Assembly (NCBI GenBank): GCA_965219015.1
Contig: CBDCNH010000013.1
Coordinates: 434,001-498,000 of the forward strand
Reading direction: 5' to 3'
Source of the DNA: CBDCNH01 sp965219015
GTDB taxonomy: Bacteria; Pseudomonadota; Alphaproteobacteria; Rhodobacterales; Rhodobacteraceae
DNA length: 64,000 bases
Below the pieces are notes generated by a model, which did not search any database, was not told the DNA's origin, and saw only the letters and a program-made list of their open reading frames with translations. The translations under genes and the position numbers were made by a program. Each line of letters begins with the position of its first letter. Position 1 is the stretch's first letter. This document shows positions 51,289-60,134 of this stretch, piece after piece.

Positions 51289-52193
51289 GTCTTCAGCTGT
51301 GGCTCGAAAATCGGGCAGGACATTTTTATCCAGTCGAGCGGACAGTTACTGGTCGTCCTCGTCCGTCCTTAAAAAGTGCTGCGCCAAGACACTCGCCTTG
51401 ATGACAGGGCGGTGAACACCCTCGATCGGCAGGGAGCTGGGCGGCCGTGGGCCATGCACGAAAGGCGGCCTCGATGTCCGGCACCTCGCGCGGGGCGGCC
51501 TCCACGGCGCATAGGTTGGCACGCGCGGACGCCACCAGCCGCTTCTGCGTGATCCGATGGTTGCGGAGCCGGCGTACCTCTCTTGCCTCGCACTCGCACC
51601 GGTCGAAGGGGGCGCGAAGGACAGGCAGAAGCGGGATTATTGACGAGAAGACGATGCCGAAGCCGCTTCGTGTCGGCGCACGGCATGGGCATCGACGTGC
51701 GGGTCTCGGGCGATCTCAGTCTGGCGCCTGAAGCAGACAAGCTCGCGATCCTCTTAAGTCCAGTCGCTCGGCCGTGCGTGGGCGGGATGGGCGCGAAGGA
51801 CACGCAGAGGGGCCGGGCCGACGGGAAATCTCGGCAGAGCGCCTTCGAGCAGAGCGAGGAAGCTGTCGCGCTGCAAGCCTCCGTTTAAGGATAAAAAGTC
51901 TAGGCGCGCGGCCGCGGGACCGGCTCGGTGTGAGTCGCGGCGGGTAAGTCTGGCCACCATCCTTGTCCTCAAGTTGACTGCGAGGCGGCAGCAATGGCGG
52001 TGGCGCGGTCCTCGCGCCGCACGAGGCCCGCGGTCGCTGTTGGGCAGCCTCGGTGGTCGACATCGGCGATGGCGCCGGAATGAGCTTTCTGGTCCGCGCC
52101 AGAACCACCGTCGAACATCGCTTGCACCGCCTCAAGCTCGGCCTCGCCATCCGCGATTGTGGGAGATCGGTCCCGATCCAGCCGCGATCCCCG
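51289..52193. other. Poorly coding region, probable gene debris
   Basis: About 900 bases without a gene I can defend. On the minus strand one open stretch (about 51690-51330) reads like protein: GFGIVFSSIIPLLPVLR, a hydrophobic segment, then AREVRRLRNHRITQKRLVAS and EVPDIEAAFRAW; it has no convincing start. A second minus-strand stretch just after the DUF3768 stop (about 52190-51975) reads DGEAELEAVQAMFDGGSG and ATAGLVRREDRATAIAAA before a stop. I recognise neither. Both could be remnants of transferred genes. Confidence 0.4.
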
Positions 52194-52592
52194 TCAGTAG
52201 TTTTCGCGACACGGGATGATCAGGACGCGCCGGGTGACGCCCGGACCGGTGGGATTGGGCGAGCCGTGTTCGTGGGCGTCGTCGTGAAGGTCGACCTTCC
52301 ACCAGACCTTCCGACCCACGACGACGACGTTTCCGAAGCTGTGGTCGCCGCAGGGTTCGTTGTTCTCGGTGAAGGCGTCGTCGAGCGCCACGGCGCTGAG
52401 GGCAAGACGCTGGAACTCTGGTCCTGCACCCGCGACCGTCCGCGTGACAACGACATGCCCGCTCGGGATGCGCCATGCGTCTGCGCCGCGGATCAGCTCC
52501 GGGATCGCTTCGCGGCGGCTCCAAGCCGCATCTTGAGATCCGCGTCGGCAGTCGGTTTCAGCGGAACCAGCCGTTCGTGGTCGGCGCAACAC
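52194..52592 (-). CDS. DUF3768-family protein
   Basis: The C-terminal 75 residues match the DUF3768 pattern as I remember it: FQRLALSAVALDDAF, the core CGDHSFGNVVVVGRKVWWKV, then a short run of acidic residues, GSPNPTGPGVTRRVLIIP, and a Tyr at the end. The GHVVVTRTVAGAGPEF block before it aligns with the family N-terminus. No good ATG exists in frame; GTG at 52592 is the most plausible start (132 residues). Family function is unknown and members are frequent on plasmids and integrative elements of Rhodobacterales. The weak start and nearby debris suggest a relic or truncated gene. Confidence 0.65.
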   Translation of the reverse strand: MLRRPRTAGSAETDCRRGSQDAAWSRREAIPELIRGADAWRIPSGHVVVTRTVAGAGPEFQRLALSAVALDDAFTENNEPCGDHSFGNVVVVGRKVWWKVDLHDDAHEHGSPNPTGPGVTRRVLIIPCRENY

Positions 52593-52738
52593 ATGCGAAG
52601 TCCGAGCTTCCGGACGCTGTGCACGGTCTGAATGGAAGAATCGCGCCCAGGGCGCAGAAGTGAAACTTGCGTACGTAAAGTTGGCCCGTAGCCGGCAGCG
52701 GCCAAATCGCTTTACGCTGAGATCGACTTCTCGTGCCC

Positions 52739-52761
52739 TTGACACAATCGCATTCGAATGC
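52739..52761 (+). promoter_or_regulatory. Promoter and operator of the first SnoaL-like gene
   Basis: TTGACA (52739-52744) is a perfect -35 box, followed five bases later by the palindrome GCATTCGAATGC (52750-52761). A -10 box after it is not clear. The gene starts at 52890. The same 12-base palindrome occurs at two more promoters of the locus, at 54746 and 60970; its central CG is typical of LacI-family operators. A repressor here would cover the promoter spacer. Confidence 0.75.
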
Positions 52762-52889
52762 ACAAGGCATTGTAGCCGCGTTCGCCCTTCGCGCCATAGC
52801 GCTCCCAACGGCAGCGGAGGTTCCCGAGCGTGGCTCGTCTTGGATGAGTACGCTCTACCTTCGGCCGCAGACTCTAAGGAAAGGCCACC

Positions 52890-53936
52890 ATGAGCATTCC
52901 CGACCAGCTCTCGGACATTGATCCCGCAACTTATGCACCCTACCGCGATCCCCGAGACTATATCCTCAGTTGGACCGACGAGATCTGGATCGATCTGGGG
53001 CTCGGGCGGCTCGGCGAACATTACGCGCAGGACATAAAGGTCCACACGGCCTATGGCGAAACCTACGATTTCGACCATGTCCTGACGAACAGCGTCCAAA
53101 AGATGAGCGCGTTTCCGAATGGCGGCGGCGGCAGCGGCGAGGACGTGATCTGGGAGCAGCGCGGGCAGGCCGGCTTCATCTCCTCCCACCGCGTCTTCAA
53201 GACCGGCACGCACACCGGCTATTGGATCTACGGCCCGCCCACCGGCAAGGACTGGGTGTCGCGGACCATCGCGCACTGCACCATTCAGGGCGGCAAGATC
53301 GTCGAGGAATGGCTGGTCCGTGATGAATGGGCCGTGCTGAAATCGCTCGGCCTCGATCCCGTGGTCATCGCGACAGACCTGGCAAAAGCCTCTCCCGTGA
53401 CAGGCGAGCAGGTCGATATCGCGTCCTCCGCCGCGTTCGCGGGCAGTTACGAGAATCCTACGCTAGAAGGCATCTCGGGGCTCCGTCCCGATCGCTATGT
53501 GACGGAATGCGAGATGATCCGCGCCATGTTCGACGAGGTCTGGAACCGGCGCCTCTTCAATCGTGTGCCGGAATACTGCGATCCGAAGGTAGTGTGCCAC
53601 ACGACGAGGATGCACCGCGCTCAGACCATTCCCGGCTACCAGCAGGGAGTGATCGACTTTCTGGCCATGTTCCCTGACGGGAGGATCGAGCTGCGCGACC
53701 TCGTGGTCAACGAGTCCCCCGATCTGGGGCTTCGGATCGCCGCGATCTGGGTGCTTCACGGCACCTATTCTGGCGTCCCGTTCTACGGTCCACCCACGCA
53801 TACTCCGGTCAAGGTTCTGGGGGCGTCGCATTACGAGGTGAGAGGCGGCAAGATCCTCCGCGAATGGCGGATCTATGACGAGATAGCGGTGCTCACCCAG
53901 ATCATGCAGGCGCGGCTGGCCGCAGGGGGCGTCTGA
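52890..53936 (+). CDS. Two-domain SnoaL-like (NTF2-fold) protein, first copy
   Basis: A 348-residue cytosolic protein with two tandem NTF2-like/SnoaL domains (about 20-165 and 205-345). Domain one shows GEHYAQDIKVHTAYGETY, FISSHRVFKTGTHTGYW and GGKIVEEWLVRDEWAVL; domain two shows VVCHTTRMHRAQTIPGYQQG, FPDGRIELRDLVV and GGKILREWRIYDEIAVL. It is a close paralogue of the protein at 61019. The fold suits isomerases, cyclases or hydratases acting on small acids; no activity is assigned. GGAAAGG precedes the ATG. Its stop lies one base before the alpha/beta hydrolase start, and a palindromic operator lies 128 bases upstream. Confidence 0.82.
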   Translation: MSIPDQLSDIDPATYAPYRDPRDYILSWTDEIWIDLGLGRLGEHYAQDIKVHTAYGETYDFDHVLTNSVQKMSAFPNGGGGSGEDVIWEQRGQAGFISSHRVFKTGTHTGYWIYGPPTGKDWVSRTIAHCTIQGGKIVEEWLVRDEWAVLKSLGLDPVVIATDLAKASPVTGEQVDIASSAAFAGSYENPTLEGISGLRPDRYVTECEMIRAMFDEVWNRRLFNRVPEYCDPKVVCHTTRMHRAQTIPGYQQGVIDFLAMFPDGRIELRDLVVNESPDLGLRIAAIWVLHGTYSGVPFYGPPTHTPVKVLGASHYEVRGGKILREWRIYDEIAVLTQIMQARLAAGGV

Positions 53937-53937
53937 G

Positions 53938-54648
53938 ATGGCACGGCGGCCGCTGATCCTGATCGGCGGCACACTTTGCGACGCACGCCTGTGGCAACCG
54001 CTGCTGGACGGGTGGTCCGACACCGATGTCATCACGGTAACGGTCCGCGAGCGGACGGATAAGGTGACGATGCAGGGCTACGCAGCCGAACTCCTCGGGC
54101 AAATGCCGGCGTCTTTCGCGCCGGCAGGCTTTTCGCTGGGCGGGCTGGTGGCGCTGGAGATGGCCGCGCAGGCCCCCGAGCGGATTGGCGCGCTCGCCCT
54201 GATTTCCGCCGGCGCCGGACCGGAACCGGATCAGGGCGCGGAGATGCGGCGGGCCGGCGAGGCGGCGGTCGGGCGACACGGGATGGCTGCACATGTCTGC
54301 CGCGATCTGGTTCCGCGCTATGCGATCCGGGAAGGACAGGTCGGGACTGTGGAGACGCTGATCGCGATGGCAGAGGCCGTGGGGCCCGACCTCTACCGGC
54401 GGCAGAACGATCTAGCTATTAGCCGCGTCGACACTCAGCCGCGACTGTCTCGGATCCGCTGTCCGGTGCTTCTGGCCACAGGCAGCAACGACCCGCTTTG
54501 TCCGCCGTCGCGCCACGAGGAGATAGCGCCGTCGTTTAACGACGCGGCGCGCGCCGCGATCCCCGGATGCGGTCATCTGGTGCCGCTGGAAGCGGTGGAT
54601 ACGCTGCGTACGCTCCTTCGCGATCTTGTTGCGACATCGACCGGCTGA
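53938..54648 (+). CDS. Alpha/beta hydrolase
   Basis: A 236-residue esterase or lactonase-like hydrolase. The nucleophile elbow is AGFSLGG with Ser in the middle (near residue 66), the acid is probably in TGSNDPLCPP, and the catalytic His in IPGCGHLVPLEA. The oxyanion region is LIGGTLCDARLW at the N-terminus. It is one base after the SnoaL-like gene stop, so the two act together; opening of a lactone or ester made or used by that protein is a guess. Confidence 0.87.
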   Translation: MARRPLILIGGTLCDARLWQPLLDGWSDTDVITVTVRERTDKVTMQGYAAELLGQMPASFAPAGFSLGGLVALEMAAQAPERIGALALISAGAGPEPDQGAEMRRAGEAAVGRHGMAAHVCRDLVPRYAIREGQVGTVETLIAMAEAVGPDLYRRQNDLAISRVDTQPRLSRIRCPVLLATGSNDPLCPPSRHEEIAPSFNDAARAAIPGCGHLVPLEAVDTLRTLLRDLVATSTG

Positions 54649-54713
54649 GGCGTATCCCTCCGCGGTCCCGAAGCGGCCTCCCGCTGCAATCCAGACACCG
54701 GGTTAATCAATTC

Positions 54714-54757
54714 TTGACTTGAACTAGAAAGTTGTTCTCTTGGATGCATTCGAATGC
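54714..54757 (+). promoter_or_regulatory. Promoter and operator of the ABC importer
   Basis: TTGACT (54714-54719) and TTCTCT (54735-54740) lie 15 bases apart as a candidate promoter. Right after it is the palindrome GCATTCGAATGC (54746-54757), identical to the one at 52750 and 60970, near the expected transcription start and 80 bases before the binding-protein ATG at 54838. The operator reading is strong because the repeat is exact; the promoter boxes are tentative. Confidence 0.75.
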
Positions 54758-54837
54758 GCGACGCGCAATGAGCGATGGTCGTCCGCCATCCGTCCTGCGC
54801 CGTTTAACCAAACGAAGCAACACAGGGAGCAAACTCC

Positions 54838-56163
54838 ATGAGCTTATCGACACGCGGCCTGAACCTGACGGCTGGCCTGATCCTTGCGACCGGACTGGTC
54901 GGAGGCGCCTTTGCTCAGGAGATGCCCTATGGCCTCAAGCCGGGCAAACCCTACGATGGCGCGACGGTCAACATCATGCTGCCGAACGCCGGCCAGTATC
55001 GCGCCCAAGCCAAGCGGCTGGACGAGCTGAAGGAACTGACCGGCATCACCGCCGTACACAGCTACGTTCCTTACGGCCAGCTCCTCGACAAGATCACCGC
55101 CGAGGCCATCGCGGGCAGTGACACTTACGATCTGGTGACCTGGCAGGATACCTGGGGCCCGTCCCTGGCCGGCTTCCTCGAGCCGCTCGACGACCGCATC
55201 GCCGAAGACAATGTCGACCTCACCGACTATCCCGATGTCTTCGTCGAATGCTCGAAATACAAGGATACGATGCTCGGGCTTCCGGTGCGCGCTCAGGCGC
55301 AGCTTCTGTTCTACCGCAAGGATCTGCTCGACCAAGCGAGCGTCGAGCCGCCGAAGACCATGACCGAAATGGTCGAGGTCGCGAGGGCCGTGCAAGAGAC
55401 GACCGGCGTGTCGGGCATCGCGATGGACTACGGCAAGGGCAACGGCTTCCAGAATCTCTTCAGCTGGATGAACTACATGTACGGCCGCGGCGCCCAGTTT
55501 CTCGACGACGAGGGCAACGTCGCCTTCAACAGCGAGGCGGGAGTCGAGGCGACCAAGGAGTATCTCGGTCCACTGCTGGACGCAAAGGTTGCGGCGCCAG
55601 GCTCGATCCAGTTCGTCGAGGGCGACAAGGTTTCCTCGATGGCGCAGGGCAACTCGGCCATGGTCATGGTCTGGTGGTGGGGCTATCCGGTGCTGACCGG
55701 TGAACGCTCCACGCTCAAGCCCGACCAGGTCGACTTCGTGGCGGTCCCAGGTTTCGGCAACGACACGAGATCCGGCATCGGCCAATGCATGCCCTTCGGC
55801 ATCATGAAGCTGTCCAAGAACCAGGATGCCGCGTGGGAAGTCCTGAAATGGATGGCAAATGCGGACCTAGAGCGGGACATCGCCACCGACAAGACCGATC
55901 CCGACACGAACGAGATCATCGTCGTACACAGCTCCAGCCTGCAGGATCCTGCCGTCAACGATGCGAACAACGGGGTCGAGAAAATCGGCTTCGAGGCGCT
56001 GCAGTCGTCCCAGACCATGCCGATGCTGAAGACCTGGCCGCAGGCAGCCTCGATCCTGGAAGCGACTATCTCTGATCTGGCTGCAACGGGAGGCGATGTG
56101 AAGGCGGCGCTCGACGAGGCGGCAGGCGAGGTCCAGCGCATCGTCGATCGCAACCCCGAATAA
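54838..56163 (+). CDS. Sugar ABC transporter substrate-binding protein (CUT1 type)
   Basis: A 441-residue extracellular solute-binding protein, family 1. The signal peptide covers 1-26 (LILATGLVGGAFA, cleavage at FA-QE). The mature part shows the type-1 lobes: YDGATVNIMLPNAGQYRAQA, SDTYDLVTWQDTWGPSLA and PVRAQAQLLFYRKDLLDQA, with MVMVWWWGYPVL late in the chain and several Trp residues suiting sugar stacking. AGGGAG precedes the ATG. It is the first gene of the importer operon, 80 bases after the palindromic operator. The ligand is unknown, probably a carbohydrate or acid sugar. Confidence 0.92.
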   Translation: MSLSTRGLNLTAGLILATGLVGGAFAQEMPYGLKPGKPYDGATVNIMLPNAGQYRAQAKRLDELKELTGITAVHSYVPYGQLLDKITAEAIAGSDTYDLVTWQDTWGPSLAGFLEPLDDRIAEDNVDLTDYPDVFVECSKYKDTMLGLPVRAQAQLLFYRKDLLDQASVEPPKTMTEMVEVARAVQETTGVSGIAMDYGKGNGFQNLFSWMNYMYGRGAQFLDDEGNVAFNSEAGVEATKEYLGPLLDAKVAAPGSIQFVEGDKVSSMAQGNSAMVMVWWWGYPVLTGERSTLKPDQVDFVAVPGFGNDTRSGIGQCMPFGIMKLSKNQDAAWEVLKWMANADLERDIATDKTDPDTNEIIVVHSSSLQDPAVNDANNGVEKIGFEALQSSQTMPMLKTWPQAASILEATISDLAATGGDVKAALDEAAGEVQRIVDRNPE

Positions 56164-56175
56164 GGACTGGGCAGG

Positions 56176-57051
56176 ATGAACGACGCAAATCTCAAGTGGG
56201 GGCTTCTGGCCCCCGCGATCGTGATCGCGGGGGTCATGCTCTTCTACCCGATCGTGCAGTCGTTCTGGTATTCCCTGCACTTCTGGAACCTGACGCAAAG
56301 TCCTGTGCTCGGCCCCTTCGTCGGGCTCGACAACTACATCCGAATGCTGACCGACGATCCGCAGTTCTGGAGCAGCGTCTGGGTCTCGCTGGTCTTCTCG
56401 TTCTTCTCCGTCACGATAACGATCACGCTGGCGCTCGCGATGGCGCTGCTGCTGCAAGGGTCGGCGCCGCTTGAAGTGAACGTACGGACCTTGCTCGTGC
56501 TCGCGTTTGCGATGTCGCCGGCGCTGGTCGGCATCTCCTGGCGATTCCTGCTCAGCCCCGAGTTCGGCGCGGCGGACGCGGTCATAGAATGGCTCTTCCC
56601 CGCCATGCGGGACGTGCCGATCCTCGCCGATCCCCGGACTGCGATGGCCGCCCTCGTGGCCGTCGATGTCTGGCACTGGGCGCCCTACTTCATGCTCACC
56701 TTCGTCGGCGCGCTCGCGTCGCTGCCGCAGGAGACCATCGAGGCGGCGCAGGTCGACGGGGCGGGCCGAATCCGCATCTTCTTCGGTGTCATGCTGCCGC
56801 AATTGCGCTCGGTGCTGACCGTCACGATCCTTCTCAAGGCCATCTTCTCGGTCAAGATGCTCGAACAGGTCATCACCATGACCAAGGGCGGCCCCGGCAC
56901 GTCGACCTCGACCGTTCCCTACACGGTCTACGAGACGGCGTTCCGCTTCTACGACTTCGGCTATGCGGCCGCGATGGCCTACTTCTTGGCCGCCGTCATG
57001 CTGGTCCTCGCTCTGATCTACGCCTGGCTCACGATGGAGAAGGTGCGGTGA
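56176..57051 (+). CDS. Sugar ABC transporter permease (MalF/UgpA type)
   Basis: A 291-residue inner-membrane permease with six TM segments. The EAA loop is EAAQVDGAGRIRIFFGVMLP; the N-terminus is LLAPAIVIAGVMLFYPIVQS, typical of CUT1 MalF/UgpA partners. It follows the binding-protein gene by 12 bases, and its stop overlaps the GTG of the second permease. Confidence 0.95.
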   Translation: MNDANLKWGLLAPAIVIAGVMLFYPIVQSFWYSLHFWNLTQSPVLGPFVGLDNYIRMLTDDPQFWSSVWVSLVFSFFSVTITITLALAMALLLQGSAPLEVNVRTLLVLAFAMSPALVGISWRFLLSPEFGAADAVIEWLFPAMRDVPILADPRTAMAALVAVDVWHWAPYFMLTFVGALASLPQETIEAAQVDGAGRIRIFFGVMLPQLRSVLTVTILLKAIFSVKMLEQVITMTKGGPGTSTSTVPYTVYETAFRFYDFGYAAAMAYFLAAVMLVLALIYAWLTMEKVR

Positions 57052-57920
57052 CCGAACAGGCGCTTCCCATCCATCTGGAAAACCGCGCGCGGTCCCGGCG
57101 ACGGCGCAACACCACGGCACTGCGGGTTCTGCGGGTCGTGGTCATCCTGGCCATGTCCCTGCTCTGGCTCGCGCCGATCGCCTGGATCGTCGCGACGGCC
57201 TTCAAGTCGCCGGTCGACGTGCTCTCGCTCGACCTCTTCTTCGAGCCGACGCTGGACAACTTCCGCCGGGCGTTCGGGCCGAATTATGAGCTTGGCAACC
57301 GGATCTGGAACAGCGCCATCGTGACCCTCGGCACGCTGATCGTGTCGATCCCCATTGCCACGGCGGCCGCCTATGCCTTCTCGCGGTTCCGCTTTCCCGG
57401 CGGGGCGATCTGGCCACTGGCATTGCTGGCAACGCAGTTCGTGCCGGCTGTCATGGTCATCATTCCCCTCTTCATCCTGTTCCGCTCCATCGGCATTCTC
57501 GACACGCCGATCGCGCTGATCGGGGTAAACCTGTCGATCGTCATTCCCTACGCGATCTGGATGATAAAGGGCTTCATCGACGCGTTGCCGATGGACATGG
57601 AAGAGGCGGCGATGACCGATGGCTCGTCGCGCTTCCGGGCGATGATCGACGTGGTCGTGCCAGTAGCCATGCCAGGCATCGTCACCGCGACGATCTTCTG
57701 CTTCGTCGTCACCTGGAACGAGTTCTTCTTCGCGCTGATCCTGACGCAGGACAACGCCGTGACGCTGCCGGTATCGCTGATGAGCGCCCGGACCGACCGT
57801 GGCGACGCCTGGGAGATCATGGCCGTGATCGGCCTGACGATCATGGTTCCGATGATGCTGATATCGAGGCTCGTTCAGCGCCATTTCCTGAAGGGCCTTA
57901 CAACCGGCGCAGTGAGGTAG
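57048..57920 (+). CDS. Sugar ABC transporter permease (MalG/UgpE type)
   Basis: A 290-residue partner permease with six TM segments. It begins with GTG at 57048 inside the stop of the first permease gene (GTGA). It shows APIAWIVATAFKSPVDVLSL near the N-terminus and the EAA loop in MEEAAMTDGSSRFRAMIDVV. C-terminal VTLPVSLMSARTDRGDAWEI is a typical MalG segment. Confidence 0.94.
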   Translation: MTEQALPIHLENRARSRRRRNTTALRVLRVVVILAMSLLWLAPIAWIVATAFKSPVDVLSLDLFFEPTLDNFRRAFGPNYELGNRIWNSAIVTLGTLIVSIPIATAAAYAFSRFRFPGGAIWPLALLATQFVPAVMVIIPLFILFRSIGILDTPIALIGVNLSIVIPYAIWMIKGFIDALPMDMEEAAMTDGSSRFRAMIDVVVPVAMPGIVTATIFCFVVTWNEFFFALILTQDNAVTLPVSLMSARTDRGDAWEIMAVIGLTIMVPMMLISRLVQRHFLKGLTTGAVR

Positions 57921-57926
57921 AGAGCT

Positions 57927-58997
57927 ATGGCTTCGGTCGAACTGAGAGATATCTCCAAGCGTTTCGGCGCGGCGATCGGCGTTGCGTCCTCGTCGATGAG
58001 CGTGGCGGACGGCGAGTTCATGGTCTTCCTCGGGCCCTCCGGATGCGGCAAGACCACGACGATGCGGATGATCGCGGGGCTGGTGGAGCCGACCGAGGGC
58101 TCCATCGTCATCGGCGGCAAGGATGTCACCGACGCGCCGCCCAAGGACCGAGACGTTGCGATGGTGTTTCAGAACTACGGGCTCTATCCGCACATGACGG
58201 TCGGTAACAACATCGGCTATCCCCTGAAGGTCAGGGGCGTCTCCAAGCCCGATCGCGAGGCCCAGGTCAGAGATGTGGCCGAAAAGGTCGAGCTGGCGCA
58301 TCTGCTCGACCGTCGGCCTGCGGCGCTCTCGGGCGGCCAGCGGCAGCGTGTGGCGTTGGCGCGCGCCATCGTGCGGCGCCCGCAGGCGTTCCTGATGGAC
58401 GAGCCGCTGTCAAACCTCGACGCGCAGCTTCGCGTTTCGATGCGCGCCGAAATCAAGCACCTCCAGCGGGAACTCGGCATCACGACCATCTACGTCACGC
58501 ATGACCAGATCGAGGCGATGACGCTCGCCGACCGGATTGCGGTGATGTACCAGGGCAGCGTGCAGCAACTCGGCACGCCCGAGGAGATCTACAACACGCC
58601 TGCCAATCTCTTCGTCGCCGGTTTCATAGGGTCGCCGCCTATGAACCTGATTGAAGGCGAGATTGAGGGCGGAACATTCAGGGCCGCGGGCTTTGCCGTT
58701 CCGCTGACCGGCAAGCAGGCGACCTCCCGCTCCAAGGTCGTGCTCGGCATCCGTCCCGAGGATATCCGGATCGTGGAGCCAGGCGCCGGCGAGATCCAAG
58801 GCCAAGTCTACACGTTCGAGCTGACCGGAGACGCCGTTCTCGCCACGATCGACGTGGGCGGCAAGCGCCTCTGCGCGCGCGGAGACCGGCATGTGCGCGC
58901 CGACATCGGCGAGACGCTGACGTTCAAGCTCGATCCGGCCTATTGCCATTTGTTTGACCGCGAAAGCGGCCTGCGTCTGGATGTCCGGCCAGCGTAA
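57927..58997 (+). CDS. Sugar ABC transporter ATPase (MalK/UgpC type)
   Basis: A 356-residue ATPase: Walker A GPSGCGKTT near 35-43, Q-loop, signature LSGGQRQ near 135, Walker B AFLMDEPLSNLDAQLRV, and THDQIEAM switch. A C-terminal regulatory TOBE domain (VLGIRPEDIRIVEPG, ELTGDAVLATIDVGGKRL) is present, as in MalK/UgpC. It completes the importer. It ends directly against the stop codon of the convergent lacI-type gene. Confidence 0.95.
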   Translation: MASVELRDISKRFGAAIGVASSSMSVADGEFMVFLGPSGCGKTTTMRMIAGLVEPTEGSIVIGGKDVTDAPPKDRDVAMVFQNYGLYPHMTVGNNIGYPLKVRGVSKPDREAQVRDVAEKVELAHLLDRRPAALSGGQRQRVALARAIVRRPQAFLMDEPLSNLDAQLRVSMRAEIKHLQRELGITTIYVTHDQIEAMTLADRIAVMYQGSVQQLGTPEEIYNTPANLFVAGFIGSPPMNLIEGEIEGGTFRAAGFAVPLTGKQATSRSKVVLGIRPEDIRIVEPGAGEIQGQVYTFELTGDAVLATIDVGGKRLCARGDRHVRADIGETLTFKLDPAYCHLFDRESGLRLDVRPA

Positions 58998-60032
58998 TCA
59001 CCCCAGCCGAGCCGAGGACCTGCGGATCAGCCGGCTTGCCAGTTTCACCGTCTCGGTGGCGCGTTCCGGCTCGGCGATCCGCCGCAGCAGCATGTCGACC
59101 GCGCGTTCGGCCATCGGCACGACATCCTGGGCGACGGTCGTCAGATCGTAGGTCGGTCGCCCGGCTTCGGCGACATCGTCGAACCCAACCACCGAGATGT
59201 CCTCGGGAATGCGCCATCCGAGCCTGAACCGGCAGGCATCCATCACGCCCATCGCCAACTGGTCGTTGGCGCAGATGACCGCATCCGGCCGCGCGCCGTC
59301 ACCGACCGCCCGGAGAAACGCGTCGCGTCCGCTGTCGTAGGAGAAATTGCCGGGAACCACCGTGATGTCGGTCACGCCGAGCTCGGCCAGCCGGCCGGTG
59401 GCGCCGGCGATCCGCGCCTGGCTGACCGGCGCGCCGTCGGGTCCGCCGACGCAGAGGATCCGGCGATGCCCGCCCGCCATCAGCGCCTCGGCGATCTCGC
59501 GGCCGCCCGCGGCATGATCGGTCGAGATGCTGTCCACCTTCGGCATGGATATGTCCCGGTTGAAGAACACGATGGGCATCGCCCGTCGCAGGAACGGCGC
59601 AAAATCGTCCCGTGTCATCAGCGCGCAGCAGATCAGCCCGTCGAGCGGATATTCCAGCGCCTCGTGGAGGATGTCGGATACGGCGCCGTCGTTCTCGACC
59701 ACCATCAGCAGAAGGCGCAGTTCGTGCGTCTTGAGCGCGTTGTCGATAACAAAGACAATGTCGGGGTTGTTGCGGATGGTGAACTTGGTCGCGATCACGC
59801 CGATCATGTTCGACCGCTGCGTGATGAGCGAGCGCGCAAGGATGTTGCGGGTATAGCCCAGATCCGCTGCCACCTGCAGGACATGATCGCGCGTCGACTG
59901 CGAGATGTTGCTGTCCGGCTGGAAGCAGCGCGAAACGGTGGATTGCGATACACCCGCGACCCTTGCCACGTCATAGGACGTTGCCCGTCGCCTTTGGATG
60001 TCTGACACAGCGGCGCTATCGAATCCTGTCAT
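58998..60032 (-). CDS. LacI-family transcriptional regulator of the SnoaL/cupin locus
   Basis: A 344-residue repressor. The N-terminal helix-turn-helix and hinge are TSYDVARVAGVSQSTVSRCF (about 18-37) and ISQSTRDHVLQVAADLGYTR; the C-terminal half is the periplasmic-binding-protein-like effector domain (RSNMIGVIATKFTIRNNPD, GHRRILCVGGPDGAPVS, DAVICANDQLAMGVMDACRF). It is convergent with the importer genes. The identical palindrome before the three nearby transcription units is inferred to be its operator; no copy lies before its own gene, so self-control is not evident. Effector unknown. Confidence 0.92.
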   Translation of the reverse strand: MTGFDSAAVSDIQRRRATSYDVARVAGVSQSTVSRCFQPDSNISQSTRDHVLQVAADLGYTRNILARSLITQRSNMIGVIATKFTIRNNPDIVFVIDNALKTHELRLLLMVVENDGAVSDILHEALEYPLDGLICCALMTRDDFAPFLRRAMPIVFFNRDISMPKVDSISTDHAAGGREIAEALMAGGHRRILCVGGPDGAPVSQARIAGATGRLAELGVTDITVVPGNFSYDSGRDAFLRAVGDGARPDAVICANDQLAMGVMDACRFRLGWRIPEDISVVGFDDVAEAGRPTYDLTTVAQDVVPMAERAVDMLLRRIAEPERATETVKLASRLIRRSSARLG

Positions 60033-60134
60033 CTCGCAAGAACCTCACATGCGCGCTGCGCTGTAGGCCGCTATCATGAAAGCTGCGGATGACGCAGTAG
60101 TTTGTCGCGCTCGGGCTTCGTTCGCCCGGCCTGT

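Noticed and set aside
51369..51803. A 144-codon minus-strand frame after the FG-GAP gene
   Set aside because: The translation is Arg/Ser/Pro-rich shadow; the protein-like segment of this stretch lies in a neighbouring frame.
52053..52631. A 192-codon plus-strand frame in the patch before the first SnoaL-like gene
   Set aside because: It lies antisense to the DUF3768 core, which has recognisable conserved blocks; the plus frame shows none.
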